64,000 nt of DNA from Flavobacterium sp. 9 (GTDB taxonomy: Bacteria; Bacteroidota; Bacteroidia; Flavobacteriales; Flavobacteriaceae). The position numbers and the translations under genes were made by a program. The notes beneath the pieces are model-generated. The model did no database searches, was not told the DNA's origin, and saw nothing but the letters and a program-made list of their open reading frames with translations. Positions 7,789-15,948 of this stretch are shown here, piece by piece. Location: contig NZ_PEEU01000001.1 of the NCBI RefSeq assembly GCF_002754195.1, positions 2,480,001 through 2,544,000 of the forward strand, in the 5' to 3' direction. The stretch's first letter is position 1; the number at the start of each line of letters is the position of its first letter.

Positions 7789-8283
7789 CTATCTTTTTAT
7801 GGCATCAAAATCCTTCTTTGTCATAATCTTTTTAGCAAGCATAAGATTTAACCAATCTTCAATTGGTTTCTTAGATACTTTATCTAATTTGCTAATATCA
7901 ATTTTTGAAAAATCAGAATAATCTACATCATATTTCTCATACAATGCTTGGAGATAATCATAATATCCTCTTTCATTATTGTGTTTTAAAGCCATGATTT
8001 TGGCGTAAACCATCACAGTATCTGTTCGCACCTCTTTGCCACATTCTTTAAAATTATAAAAAAGCTCTAAGTAAGCATCTTCATTCCCATTCTTTTTGAC
8101 TCTATTAACCAATGTATCATAATTGGTCGTTATAGCATTCATCGTAACAACTTCATCCTGATCAACATTACTAGAATCTTTTTCTTGCTTTGCAATCTTA
8201 ACTTCTTTTATGTCTTTTGTTTCTTTCTTTTTGCATGAAACAAAAAAGAGCACTAACAATATAAAGATGATTCTACTTTTCAT
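7789..8283 (-). CDS. Unrecognised lipoprotein
   Basis: A 164-aa lipoprotein: MKSRIIFILLVLFFVSC gives a clear lipobox with the acylated Cys at 17, followed by KKKE. The mature part is helical and charged, with VMVYAKIMALKHNNERGYYDYLQALY resembling a repeat-like helical hairpin. The family is not recognised. It is the first gene of a three-gene group (lipoprotein, secreted protein, 90-aa cytoplasmic protein). Confidence 0.7.
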   Translation of the reverse strand: MKSRIIFILLVLFFVSCKKKETKDIKEVKIAKQEKDSSNVDQDEVVTMNAITTNYDTLVNRVKKNGNEDAYLELFYNFKECGKEVRTDTVMVYAKIMALKHNNERGYYDYLQALYEKYDVDYSDFSKIDISKLDKVSKKPIEDWLNLMLAKKIMTKKDFDAIKR

Positions 8284-8303
8284 AAATTTCTGATTTTATT
8301 TTT

Positions 8304-8383
8304 TAGCCCCGATTGAAGTGGAAATCCTTTATATTTTTCCTTTAAAAATATAAAGATTGAAACGGAAAGCGGGAAACAGCTCC
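8304..8383. repeat. Structured intergenic element (AGCCCCGATTGAAGTGG type)
   Basis: A conserved-looking 80-base element: AGCCCCGATTGAAGTGGAAA, then a 12-bp perfect hairpin (CTTTATATTTTT / AAAAATATAAAG), then GATTGAAACGGAAAGCGGG and AGCTCC. From memory, near-identical blocks with a variable hairpin recur in many Flavobacterium intergenic regions. It could be a dispersed structured RNA; comparison with the Rfam Flavo-1 family would be informative. Confidence 0.5.
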
Positions 8384-8420
8384 AAAAAACAAAAGCAGTT
8401 ATCATTACAATAACTGCTTT
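8380..8420 (-). terminator. Terminator of nrdB-nrdA
   Basis: An 11-bp perfect stem (AAAGCAGTTAT / ATAACTGCTTT, 8392-8402 and 8410-8420) with a 7-nt loop is followed on the minus strand by a T-rich tail. It lies 65 bp after the nrdA stop. Confidence 0.7.
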
Positions 8421-8484
8421 CTATAAATTAAAGATATAAATCTTTCTTCTTTATTCTATTCTCTTTCTTCTAAATAAAAAAGAA

Positions 8485-10878
8485 TTAAGAACCACACATT
8501 TCACAATCTTCAGGATCTCCGGCTTGTGCTTTAAGCAACATTGCTTTGTAATCTTCAACGCTGATAGATTCTGTTTCCGGAACTAAAGTTGGAGCAGTTT
8601 CTTCTTTTTTATCGTTGTTTAATGTGAATTTAATCGCATCAACTGCAGATTTTGTTCTTAGGTAATACATTCCTGTTTTCAAACCTGATTGCCAAGCATA
8701 GAAGTGCATTGACGTAAGTTTAGAATAGTTTGCATCTTGCATGAACAAGTTCAATGATTGTGATTGGTCAATGAAATAACCTCTTTGACGTGACATATCA
8801 ATAATATCTTTCATCGACATTTCCCAAACTGTTTTGTAAAGATCTTTCAAGTCTTGCGGGATAATATCAATGTTTTGAACAGATCCATTATGACGCATGA
8901 TTTCTTGTTTCAATGTTTCGTCCCATAAACCAAGTTTTACTAAGTCTTCTAGTAAATGTTTGTTTACTACAATGAATTCTCCAGACAATACACGACGTGT
9001 GTAAATGTTTGATGTATATGGTTCGAAAGCTTCGTTGTTACCAAGGATTTGAGAAGTCGAAGCTGTTGGCATTGGCGCAACTAATAATGAGTTACGAACT
9101 CCATGTTCCATTACTTCTTTTCTTAATGAAGCCCAGTCCCAACGACCAGATAATTCTTCATCTTTCATTCCCCACATATTATATTGGAATTCTCCTTGTG
9201 ACATTGGAGATCCTGCAAATGTAGAATATGGACCTTCTTCTTTTGCCATTTCCATAGAAGCGGTTACGGCTGCGAAGTATAATGTTTCGAAAATTTCCTG
9301 ATTTAATGCTTTTGCTTCATCACTTGTAAACGGCATACGCAACATGATAAAAGCATCTGCTAAACCTTGCACTCCTAATCCTACCGGACGGTGACGCATG
9401 TTTGAGTTTTCAGCTTCTTTTACCGGATAGTAGTTTCTGTCGATTACTTTGTTCAGGTTACGAGTTACACGTTTTGTAACATTGTAAAGCGCTTCGTGAT
9501 CAAATTTTCCGTTATCAATAAACATTGGTAACGAAATTGAAGCTAGGTTACAAACTGCGATTTCATCTTTAGAAGTAAACTCCATAATCTCTGTACACAA
9601 GTTTGACGAACGAATTGTTCCTAAGTTCTTGTGATTCGATTTACGGTTTGCTGCATCTTTGTACAACATATAAGGAGTTCCTGTTTCGATTTGTGATTCA
9701 AGGATTTTCTCCCATAATTCACGTGCACGAATTGTTTTTCTACCTTTTCCTCTAAATTCATAGTCCAAATACATTGTTTCGAATTCTTCTCCGTAAACAT
9801 CGTATAATCCTGGACATTCGTTAGGACACATTAAAGTCCATGATGCATCTTCCTGAACACGTTTCATGAATAAATCAGATGTCCACATTGCGAAGAATAA
9901 ATCACGCGCACGCATTTCTTCTTTTCCTGTGTTTTTCTTTAAATCCAAAAAGTCGAAGATATCCGCATGCCAAGTTTCGATATAAATTGCAAAACTTCCT
10001 TTACGTTTTCCACCTCCTTGATCTACGTAACGAGCCGTATCGTTGAAAACTCTCAACATTGGAACGATTCCGTTTGAAGTTCCGTTTGTACCACGAATGT
10101 AAGATCCTGTTGCACGAACGTTATGAATAGAAAGACCAATTCCTCCCGCTGATTGCGAAATTTTAGCCGTTTGTTTTAATGTATCATAAATACCATCAAT
10201 ACTATCATCCTGCATTGCCAAAAGGAAACAAGAAGACATTTGTGGTTTTGGAGTTCCTGCATTAAACAACGTTGGCGTTGCATGCGTAAAGAACTTTTTA
10301 GACATTAAATCGTAAGTTTCAATTACTGATTTTAAATCGTCAAGGTGAATACCAACAGAAACACGCATCAACATATGTTGTGGTCTTTCTACGATTTTAC
10401 CGTTTATTTTCAACAAATACGAACGCTCTAAAGTTTTGAAACCAAAGTAATCGTAATTGAAATCTCTTGTATAAATGATATGTGAATCAAGGAAAGCAGA
10501 GTTTTCCTGAATTACTTTAAATACTTCATCCGAAAGTAATGGAGCTTCTTGTCCATTTCTTGGATTTACGTAATTGTACATATCTTTCATCGTCTCTGAA
10601 AACGACTTCTTAGTATTTGAATGTAGATTAGATATTGCCACACGTGCTGCTAACTGTGCATAATCAGGATGCGCAATAGTCATAGAAGCCGCCGTTTCTG
10701 CCGCAAGATTATCTAGTTCAGAAGTTGAAACCCCATCATACAATCCTTCGATAACTCTCATCGCTACCTTAACAGGATCTACAAGCTCATTCAAGCCGTA
10801 ACACAATTTTTTGATTCTTTCTGTAATCTTATCAAACATTACGGGCTCTTTGTGGCCATCTCTTTTTACTACATACAT
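8485..10878 (-). CDS. nrdA: Ribonucleoside-diphosphate reductase, alpha subunit (class Ia)
   Basis: The large subunit, 797 aa from the chosen start, reduces ribonucleoside diphosphates to deoxy forms using a thiyl radical passed from NrdB. An N-terminal ATP-cone (about 1-90, starting [15 protein letters not shown]) allows dATP control. The active-site segment SNLCTEI carries the Asn, Cys and Glu of the family. The extreme C-terminus CEMCGS holds the swinging redox cysteine pair. A longer frame would begin at 10935, but its first 19 residues look non-coding and homologs begin MYVVKRDG, so 10878 is the better start. It follows nrdB after 262 bp. Confidence 0.93.
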   Translation of the reverse strand: MYVVKRDGHKEPVMFDKITERIKKLCYGLNELVDPVKVAMRVIEGLYDGVSTSELDNLAAETAASMTIAHPDYAQLAARVAISNLHSNTKKSFSETMKDMYNYVNPRNGQEAPLLSDEVFKVIQENSAFLDSHIIYTRDFNYDYFGFKTLERSYLLKINGKIVERPQHMLMRVSVGIHLDDLKSVIETYDLMSKKFFTHATPTLFNAGTPKPQMSSCFLLAMQDDSIDGIYDTLKQTAKISQSAGGIGLSIHNVRATGSYIRGTNGTSNGIVPMLRVFNDTARYVDQGGGKRKGSFAIYIETWHADIFDFLDLKKNTGKEEMRARDLFFAMWTSDLFMKRVQEDASWTLMCPNECPGLYDVYGEEFETMYLDYEFRGKGRKTIRARELWEKILESQIETGTPYMLYKDAANRKSNHKNLGTIRSSNLCTEIMEFTSKDEIAVCNLASISLPMFIDNGKFDHEALYNVTKRVTRNLNKVIDRNYYPVKEAENSNMRHRPVGLGVQGLADAFIMLRMPFTSDEAKALNQEIFETLYFAAVTASMEMAKEEGPYSTFAGSPMSQGEFQYNMWGMKDEELSGRWDWASLRKEVMEHGVRNSLLVAPMPTASTSQILGNNEAFEPYTSNIYTRRVLSGEFIVVNKHLLEDLVKLGLWDETLKQEIMRHNGSVQNIDIIPQDLKDLYKTVWEMSMKDIIDMSRQRGYFIDQSQSLNLFMQDANYSKLTSMHFYAWQSGLKTGMYYLRTKSAVDAIKFTLNNDKKEETAPTLVPETESISVEDYKAMLLKAQAGDPEDCEMCGS

Positions 10879-11096
10879 AAGCTTACCTATTTTAGTTATT
10901 GAAAAAATGAAAGACACTGGAATAACGAATTCCATATCTTAAACATTGCGTGTTTTAAAATTATTTTTTGAGAATTGTAGGATTCTCAATAGTTGTCTGA
11001 TTCAAATTCGAAAAATGAATTTAAATACATTAAAAATTGTTATTGAATCGACGATTTGGGATGAAGATTCAATCTTAAAAAATCTACTGTTATTCT

Positions 11097-11126
11097 TTTT
11101 TAGCGTTTCTTAGATCGCGCTAAAAA
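11097..11126. repeat. 9-bp inverted repeat between nrdB and nrdA
   Basis: TTTTTAGCG and CGCTAAAAA (11097-11105 and 11118-11126) flank 12 bases. The T-tract precedes and the A-tract follows the stem on both strands, the reverse of a terminator, so a protein-binding or RNA-processing site is more likely than termination. Confidence 0.35.
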
Positions 11127-11140
11127 TATTCTTTTGTTGT

Positions 11141-12118
11141 CTAAAAATCTGCATCAAATGAAATTTTCTGAGCATCACTATCTGTGTTCATAACACCAGA
11201 TTTTTGATACTCTGCAACACGTTTTTCAAAGAAATTAGTTTTTCCCTGAAGAGAGATCATGTCCATGAAGTCAAACGGATTCGCTGATCCATAAACACGT
11301 TCGCAACCTAATTCTACTAATAATCTATCTGCAACAAATTCCAGATATTGTGTCATTAAAGTAGCATTCATACCAATTAAACTTACCGGAAGAGATTCTG
11401 TAACAAACTCTCTTTCGATATCTAAAGCGTCAACAATAATCTCTTTAATTCTGTCTTTTGGTACTTTATTAATCAAGTGATGATTGTGTAGGTGAACTGC
11501 AAAGTCACAGTGTACACCTTCGTCACGTGAAATCAACTCGTTAGAAAAAGTTAAACCTGGCATTAAACCACGTTTTTTTAACCAATAAATAGAACAGAAA
11601 GCTCCTGAAAAGAAAATTCCTTCAACTGCTGCAAAAGCAATTAGTCTTTCAGCAAACGAATCAGATTCGATCCATTTTAAAGCCCAGTCTGCTTTTTTCT
11701 TAATTGCAGGAAAAACTTCCAAAGCATTAAACAATTCTGCTTTCTCTGCTTCATCTTTCACGTAAGTGTCAATTAATAGAGAATAAGTTTCACTATGAAT
11801 GTTTTCCATCATGATTTGGAAACCATAGAAAAATTTCGCCTCAGCATATTGAACTTCATTTACAAAGTTCTCAGCAAGGTTTTCATTTACAATTCCGTCA
11901 GAAGCTGCAAAGAATGCTAATATATGTTTAATGAAATATCTTTCGTCGTCACTTAACTTATTATTCCAGTCTGTCAAATCCTGGTGCAAGTCGATTTCTT
12001 CAGCAGTCCAAAAACTAGCTTCCATCTTTTTGTACCATTCCCAAATATCATGATGTTTAATTGGAAAAATAACGAAACGATTTTTATTTTCTTGTAATAT
12101 TGGCTCGACTTGTGACAT
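11141..12118 (-). CDS. nrdB: Ribonucleoside-diphosphate reductase, beta subunit
   Basis: The 325-aa small subunit of class Ia ribonucleotide reductase, which houses the di-iron centre and the stable tyrosyl radical. Family ligand motifs are present: [10 protein letters not shown] (Glu, His and the nearby Tyr) and [15 protein letters not shown] (Glu and His). The C-terminal tail ending ISFDADF is the type that docks onto NrdA. It is encoded upstream of nrdA with a 262-bp gap, so the pair is probably cotranscribed with some separate control. Confidence 0.95.
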   Translation of the reverse strand: MSQVEPILQENKNRFVIFPIKHHDIWEWYKKMEASFWTAEEIDLHQDLTDWNNKLSDDERYFIKHILAFFAASDGIVNENLAENFVNEVQYAEAKFFYGFQIMMENIHSETYSLLIDTYVKDEAEKAELFNALEVFPAIKKKADWALKWIESDSFAERLIAFAAVEGIFFSGAFCSIYWLKKRGLMPGLTFSNELISRDEGVHCDFAVHLHNHHLINKVPKDRIKEIIVDALDIEREFVTESLPVSLIGMNATLMTQYLEFVADRLLVELGCERVYGSANPFDFMDMISLQGKTNFFEKRVAEYQKSGVMNTDSDAQKISFDADF

Positions 12119-12202
12119 GGTAATTTTTGTTTAATTTTTGTATTGAATTTCTACCAATTCAATAGACTACAAAGATTGTCAATTATCGCTAAAAATGAAA
12201 GC

Positions 12203-12237
12203 CAAACTTATTCACAATTCGACGTAGTTTTTAACAA
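12203..12237 (-). promoter_or_regulatory. Possible nrdB promoter
   Basis: TAAGTTTG (12203-12210, read on minus) matches TAnnTTTG, with a TTG 24 bp upstream, a little far. The predicted transcript start is about 80 bp before the nrdB ATG. The rest of the 336-bp gap 12119-12454 holds no gene; a 15-bp direct repeat (TTTTTTGAGTTAAAA, 12382-12396 and 12402-12416, 20 bp apart) is the only other feature I see. Confidence 0.35.
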
Positions 12238-12454
12238 AGGTTAAAAAATGAGATATTTTTCAGACAATAATTAATTTACTGTAAATGAATGTTTTAAAAG
12301 CAACCAAACAACCTTGAAGCCCGTAAAATATAGACTTTTTATAATAAAAAGCAAGAAATTCTGAATTGTTTTTAAAAGTTTTTTTTTGAGTTAAAACTTT
12401 ATTTTTTGAGTTAAAATATGCCGCTTAAAAGTGGTAACTAACGCGCGTAGATTT

Positions 12455-13024
12455 TTATGATTTTTTAAGTTCTTCAGCAACTTTTTCAAGCTCCAAATAC
12501 CAGTCCTGACCAAAGCGGCGAATTAACGCTTCTTTGACAAATTTATAAACCGGAACTTCTAATTCTTTACCTAAAGAACAGGCATCATCACAAATATCCC
12601 ATTTATCATAATTGACCGCTGCAAACTCCGTGAAGTCTTTTACACGGATTGGGTATAAATGACACGAAACTGGTTTTTTCCAATCTACGATTCCTTGGTT
12701 ATAAGCTTGCTCGATTCCGCAAAGTGCAGTTTTACCATCAAAAATAACGTAAGCACAATCCTTATTATCAATTAGTGGCGTTTCAAGATCTCCATCAGTT
12801 CCTTTTACCCAGGCTCCTTGCGCTTCGATAGCTGCAATTCCTTCTTTACGTAAAAACGGTTTTACTTTAGGATAAATTTCTTCCAGAATTTTAGTTTCTT
12901 CTTCGCTCAAAGGCGCGCCGGCATCTCCATCAACACAGCAAGCTCCTTTACAAGCTGACAAGTTGCACACAAATTCTTTTTCAAGAATATCTTCTGAAAT
13001 AATAGTTTTACCTAATTGAAACAT
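12455..13024 (-). CDS. DUF3109 family cysteine-rich protein
   Basis: A 189-aa cytoplasmic protein of the DUF3109 family, related to the YkgJ-like zinc- or iron-chelating proteins. The cysteine cluster C-N-L-S-A-C-K-G-A-C-C near residue 20 and a later CHLYPIR, plus several more cysteines, suggest a bound metal or Fe-S cluster. The function is unknown. The open frame extends 14 codons upstream, but those codons are hydrophobic nonsense and run towards the promoter at 13054, so the ATG at 13024 (MFQLGKT) is the better start. Confidence 0.85.
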   Translation of the reverse strand: MFQLGKTIISEDILEKEFVCNLSACKGACCVDGDAGAPLSEEETKILEEIYPKVKPFLRKEGIAAIEAQGAWVKGTDGDLETPLIDNKDCAYVIFDGKTALCGIEQAYNQGIVDWKKPVSCHLYPIRVKDFTEFAAVNYDKWDICDDACSLGKELEVPVYKFVKEALIRRFGQDWYLELEKVAEELKKS

Positions 13025-13053
13025 GATAATAAAGTACTGAAATTTATAAAGTG

Positions 13054-13061
13054 CAAAGATA
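13054..13061 (-). promoter_or_regulatory. -7 element of the DUF3109 gene
   Basis: TATCTTTG on the minus strand is an exact TAnnTTTG match 30 bp before the chosen ATG. No TTG is seen at the expected distance. Confidence 0.5.
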
Positions 13062-13114
13062 GGCAAAGAAAGCAGATGAAATGAGATTAAATTTTACTGC
13101 AAAGTATCTTGTGG

Positions 13115-13290
13115 GTTTTACCGCAAAGAGCGCAAAGTTTTAATTTTACTTTACGCATAAAAAATACAAAGTTCGCAAAGCTAAATCATCACAAGCTTTG
13201 CGAACTTTTTAAGTCTTCTATATTTATGTAGCCTCCAAAATGATCTTTGCGAATCTTTGCGAAAAAACTTTGCGCACTTTGCGGTAAAAC
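13115..13290. repeat. Nested palindromic element (copy 1)
   Basis: Outer arms 13115-13141 and 13264-13290 (core ACCGCAAAGAGCGCAAAG) match in reverse complement with one mismatch over 27 bp. Inside them lie perfect 15-bp arms 13168-13182 and 13194-13208 (AAAGTTCGCAAAGCT). The same outer and inner sequences recur at 59683-59817. It fills most of the 446-bp gap between the DUF3109 gene and marC, which has no gene. Confidence 0.85.
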
Positions 13291-13429
13291 GCCATAGCAA
13301 AACCACCCCAAACCATTGCAAATATGCAAGAGAAGCTAATAATTGTTATAAAAATCATTTTTTTAACCGTAAAACCGTGTTTTTATAACAATAATGCATC
13401 GTATTAAAAAAACACCTACCTTTATTATC

Positions 13430-13437
13430 TACCTTTG
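13430..13437 (+). promoter_or_regulatory. -7 element of marC
   Basis: TACCTTTG, an exact TAnnTTTG match 34 bp before the marC ATG. The longest open frame of marC would start at a TTG that lies inside this promoter element, which rules that start out. Confidence 0.6.
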
Positions 13438-13470
13438 CACAAATTTTTAAACCCTAAAAATCAAAGTAAT

Positions 13471-14049
13471 ATGCTGGATATCGACTTTAAAGAAATCGTT
13501 ACTGTAGGAATGGTGCTTTTTGCCGTAATTGACATAGTGGGATCTATTCCTATTATTGTGAATTTAAGAGCAAAAGTTGGACATATCGAATCTGAAAAAG
13601 CTTCGATCGTAGCCGCACTTATTATGATTGTTTTTCTTTTTGTTGGAGAAGGATTACTTAATCTTATTGGTATAGATGTGCATTCGTTTGCCGTTGCAGG
13701 TTCTTTTGTATTATTCTTTTTAGCTTTGGAAATGATTTTAGGAATCCGAATCTATCGTGACGAAGAACCGGGATCTGCGTCTATTGTTCCTTTGGCGTTT
13801 CCTTTGATTGCCGGCGCAGGAACGATGACTACTTTATTATCTCTTCGATCTCAATTTCACACCATTAATATCATTATTGCGATTGTACTGAACATTATAT
13901 TAGTATATATTGTTTTAAAATCTTCTAAGAAAATCGAGAATTTATTAGGAGAAAACGGACTTGGCGTGGTTCGCAAGACATTTGGAGTAATACTTTTAGC
14001 AATTGCTGTTAAATTATTTGCTGCTAATGTTAAAGGTTTGTTTGTCTAA
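13471..14049 (+). CDS. MarC family integral membrane protein
   Basis: A 192-aa inner-membrane protein with about six membrane segments, matching the MarC/UPF0056 family (the segment PLAFPLIAGAGTMTTLL is typical). The true role of the family is unknown; despite its name it is not a proven drug efflux protein. The start is set at ATG 13471 (MLDIDFKEI) rather than an upstream TTG. Spacing to the next gene is 108 bp. Confidence 0.9.
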   Translation: MLDIDFKEIVTVGMVLFAVIDIVGSIPIIVNLRAKVGHIESEKASIVAALIMIVFLFVGEGLLNLIGIDVHSFAVAGSFVLFFLALEMILGIRIYRDEEPGSASIVPLAFPLIAGAGTMTTLLSLRSQFHTINIIIAIVLNIILVYIVLKSSKKIENLLGENGLGVVRKTFGVILLAIAVKLFAANVKGLFV

Positions 14050-14157
14050 CAATTATTTTTATAAATTTACCCCATAAAATTTCTAAAATACAACTTAAGG
14101 ACATTTTTTAACATCTGAGAGTTTTACTTTATTATTTTAGGCAAACAAACAACCATT

Positions 14158-14361
14158 ATGAAAATTTTTACTTCAATCTTAGTGCTTCTGGCATTAGCTT
14201 TAATTGTTTTTAATATTACGTTGCTAGACTTCAAAAATCCTTTTCAGGGAGACAGTGTTGTAGCTTTTATTGGAATCGCCGCTTCATTTTGCGCAGTTTT
14301 GATTCTTTTGATTTTTAGAATTTCAAAAAGAATTGAAGAAAAAATGAATGATAACAGATAA
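14158..14361 (+). CDS. Small two-span membrane protein
   Basis: A 67-aa protein with two hydrophobic helices (about 5-22 and 35-53) and a charged tail (RISKRIEEKMNDNR). The function is unknown. Its 3' end overlaps the start of the following flavoprotein gene by 14 bp, or abuts it if the second Met is used, so the two are translationally linked. Confidence 0.7.
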   Translation: MKIFTSILVLLALALIVFNITLLDFKNPFQGDSVVAFIGIAASFCAVLILLIFRISKRIEEKMNDNR

Positions 14362-14968
14362 TATGTTTGACGTTTTACTTATTGGCGGTGGTGTTTCGAG
14401 TATGTCTTGTGCTCTGGTTTTAGGATCTGCCAAAAACAAAGCTTTTGCTACCGATAAAAAAATCGGTGTTTTTACACATCAAAAAAGTTCTTCTTTACAA
14501 GAAGCAATCTTTTACAATGCTTATGGCATTACTCCAGGCAAATTAGGCTCAGAATTGCTAACTGAAAGTACGGAGCATTTAGCCGAAAGCTATCCGCACA
14601 TTATACAAATACCAAACGAAAAAGTGGTTAAAGTTGAGGGTTCTTATCCTGAATTTACTGTAACTACCAATAAAGACACTTACAAAACAAAAAATATCGT
14701 TGTTGGAATTGGTTCTGCCAATACTTTTGACATTGAAGGTTTAATGCAATATATTGAACCGCATAAAAAAGCACTTCCAGAAAAACAACGTATTCAGCTT
14801 AAAAACGACGATCACAAAGTAGATGATGGCATTTATGTTATTGGAACTTTGGCTGGTTGGAGAAGCCAATTAGCGATCGCTGCCGGAAGTGGTGCTGCTG
14901 TAGCTACAGATATTCTAACTTTATGGAATAACGGCGTTCAAACTCACGCTCACGACAGCATTAGATAA
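14348..14968 (+). CDS. Short FAD/NAD(P)-binding oxidoreductase-like protein
   Basis: A 206-aa protein with a dinucleotide-binding motif at the N-terminus (VLLIGGGVSSMSCALVLGSA) and a C-terminal FAD-fold segment (GIYVIGTLAGWRSQLAIAAGSG). It resembles a thioredoxin-reductase-type flavoprotein from which most of the NAD(P) domain is missing. No CxxC pair is present, so it is not a thioredoxin reductase. A start at 14363 (MFDVLLIGGG) is equally plausible and would avoid the overlap with the gene before it. The substrate is unknown. Confidence 0.8.
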   Translation: MITDNMFDVLLIGGGVSSMSCALVLGSAKNKAFATDKKIGVFTHQKSSSLQEAIFYNAYGITPGKLGSELLTESTEHLAESYPHIIQIPNEKVVKVEGSYPEFTVTTNKDTYKTKNIVVGIGSANTFDIEGLMQYIEPHKKALPEKQRIQLKNDDHKVDDGIYVIGTLAGWRSQLAIAAGSGAAVATDILTLWNNGVQTHAHDSIR

Positions 14969-14988
14969 AGTTTTACTATAAAATTATT

Positions 14989-15171
14989 AAACCATATAAT
15001 TTATATAAGTTCATTTAATATGCACGATGCATTAATTTGACTTATATAACTTATATGGTTTATTTTTTTTTCTATCGTAAAGTAAGAGTTTTATTCCGCT
15101 TTAATAAACTCTACAAATCCGCTTAATTATGCGCAATGCTTTAAATGGACTTATATAACTTATATGATTTA
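14989..15171. repeat. ATATAAG-type inverted repeat plus solo arm
   Basis: Arms 14989-15010 and 15040-15061 (AAACCATATAA... and ...TTATATGGTTT) match over 22 bp with one mismatch. A third, solo copy of the same arm lies at 15146-15171. The same arm sequence bounds the element at 31166-31331. The 208-bp gap contains nothing else. Confidence 0.7.
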
Positions 15172-15176
15172 AACCC

Positions 15177-15488
15177 TTATTTTACTGAAACAATTTCTTT
15201 TACTTTGATATGTTTCTCGGTGTCTGTTTTCCAGATTTCGCCTTTTACCGAAACCTCATCACCTTCTTTAAATCTTTTGAATTTCTCAGGTCCGCCAAGA
15301 TTTACAATACTAATTGTTGCAAAATAAACTTCGTTTTTATCCGTATTGATTTTGGCAGTGTAACCATCTTTTCCGTTTTCAATAGAGATTACTTTTCCTG
15401 AAATCGCGTTTTTATCTTTCATACAAGCACAAGAAATTACAAAAGCCATTAACACCAATAAAAGACTTATTCTTTTTAGATTTTTCAT
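15177..15488 (-). CDS. Small OB-fold-like lipoprotein
   Basis: A 103-aa lipoprotein. The signal ends LMAFVISC, with acylation at Cys20 and a second Cys two residues on. The mature part (ISGKVISIENGKDGYTAKI, then GDEVSVKGEIWK) looks like one small beta barrel of OB type, as in many periplasmic BOF-like proteins. The function is unknown. A solo half of the ACCGCAAAG repeat lies directly upstream (15497-15520). Confidence 0.75.
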   Translation of the reverse strand: MKNLKRISLLLVLMAFVISCACMKDKNAISGKVISIENGKDGYTAKINTDKNEVYFATISIVNLGGPEKFKRFKEGDEVSVKGEIWKTDTEKHIKVKEIVSVK

Positions 15489-15565
15489 ATTTATAGTTTA
15501 ACCGCAAAGCTCGCAAGGTTTTCCGCAAGACTCTACAAGTTTGTTTTAAATTATTATTAATTATT

Positions 15566-15931
15566 TTAGTGTAATTGAATACAGCTTCCTGCAATTACTT
15601 TTGGGCTTTCGCCGAATTGTTTCCAAACCCTGATATAACGAAACGTACCATTTACAGCATTATTGTCGTAAGTTCCTTTTAGCGAAATCATGACACTAAC
15701 AACAGCCGAATCACCAATTATATTAATAATTTGATCGGATGCTTCTAATGCATCAATCTTCATTTTTCCGGAACGATACGAATTCAAATCAAACTCTTTG
15801 GTAATTGTTTGACCGTCCGGCAAATTGAATAGTAAATCATCGTGGAGTATTTTCTCTAAAGCAGCAACATCAGCATTTTTAATTGCGGTCAAAAGTTCAA
15901 TCTCAGCATTCACAATGTCTTCTGTTCTCAT
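15566..15931 (-). CDS. NTF2-like / DUF4440 protein
   Basis: A 121-aa protein of the SnoaL/NTF2-like alpha+beta cone fold (DUF4440 type): an N-terminal helix pair (EIELLTAIKNADVAALEKIL), the HDDLLFNLPDG turn, and a C-terminal sheet with FRYIRVWKQ. Such proteins may be enzymes or ligand binders; the substrate cannot be read here. It follows the S41 peptidase gene by 17 bp on the same strand. Confidence 0.85.
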   Translation of the reverse strand: MRTEDIVNAEIELLTAIKNADVAALEKILHDDLLFNLPDGQTITKEFDLNSYRSGKMKIDALEASDQIINIIGDSAVVSVMISLKGTYDNNAVNGTFRYIRVWKQFGESPKVIAGSCIQLH

Positions 15932-15948
15932 ATGAAAATGATTTAAAG

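Noticed and set aside
10879..10935. 19-residue N-terminal extension of NrdA
   Set aside because: Not family-like; the ATP-cone normally starts directly with MYVVKRDG.
11097..11126. Inverted repeat between nrdB and nrdA as a terminator
   Set aside because: The T-tract precedes and the A-tract follows the stem on both strands, so it lacks the U tail of an intrinsic terminator.
13115..13290. Nested ACCGCAAAG repeats as a CRISPR array
   Set aside because: The repeats are inverted, only two to four arms occur, spacers are irregular and no cas gene is near.
13435..13470. Upstream extension of marC to a TTG codon
   Set aside because: The TTG lies inside the TACCTTTG promoter element, so it is not transcribed in full; the next ATG gives the family N-terminus.
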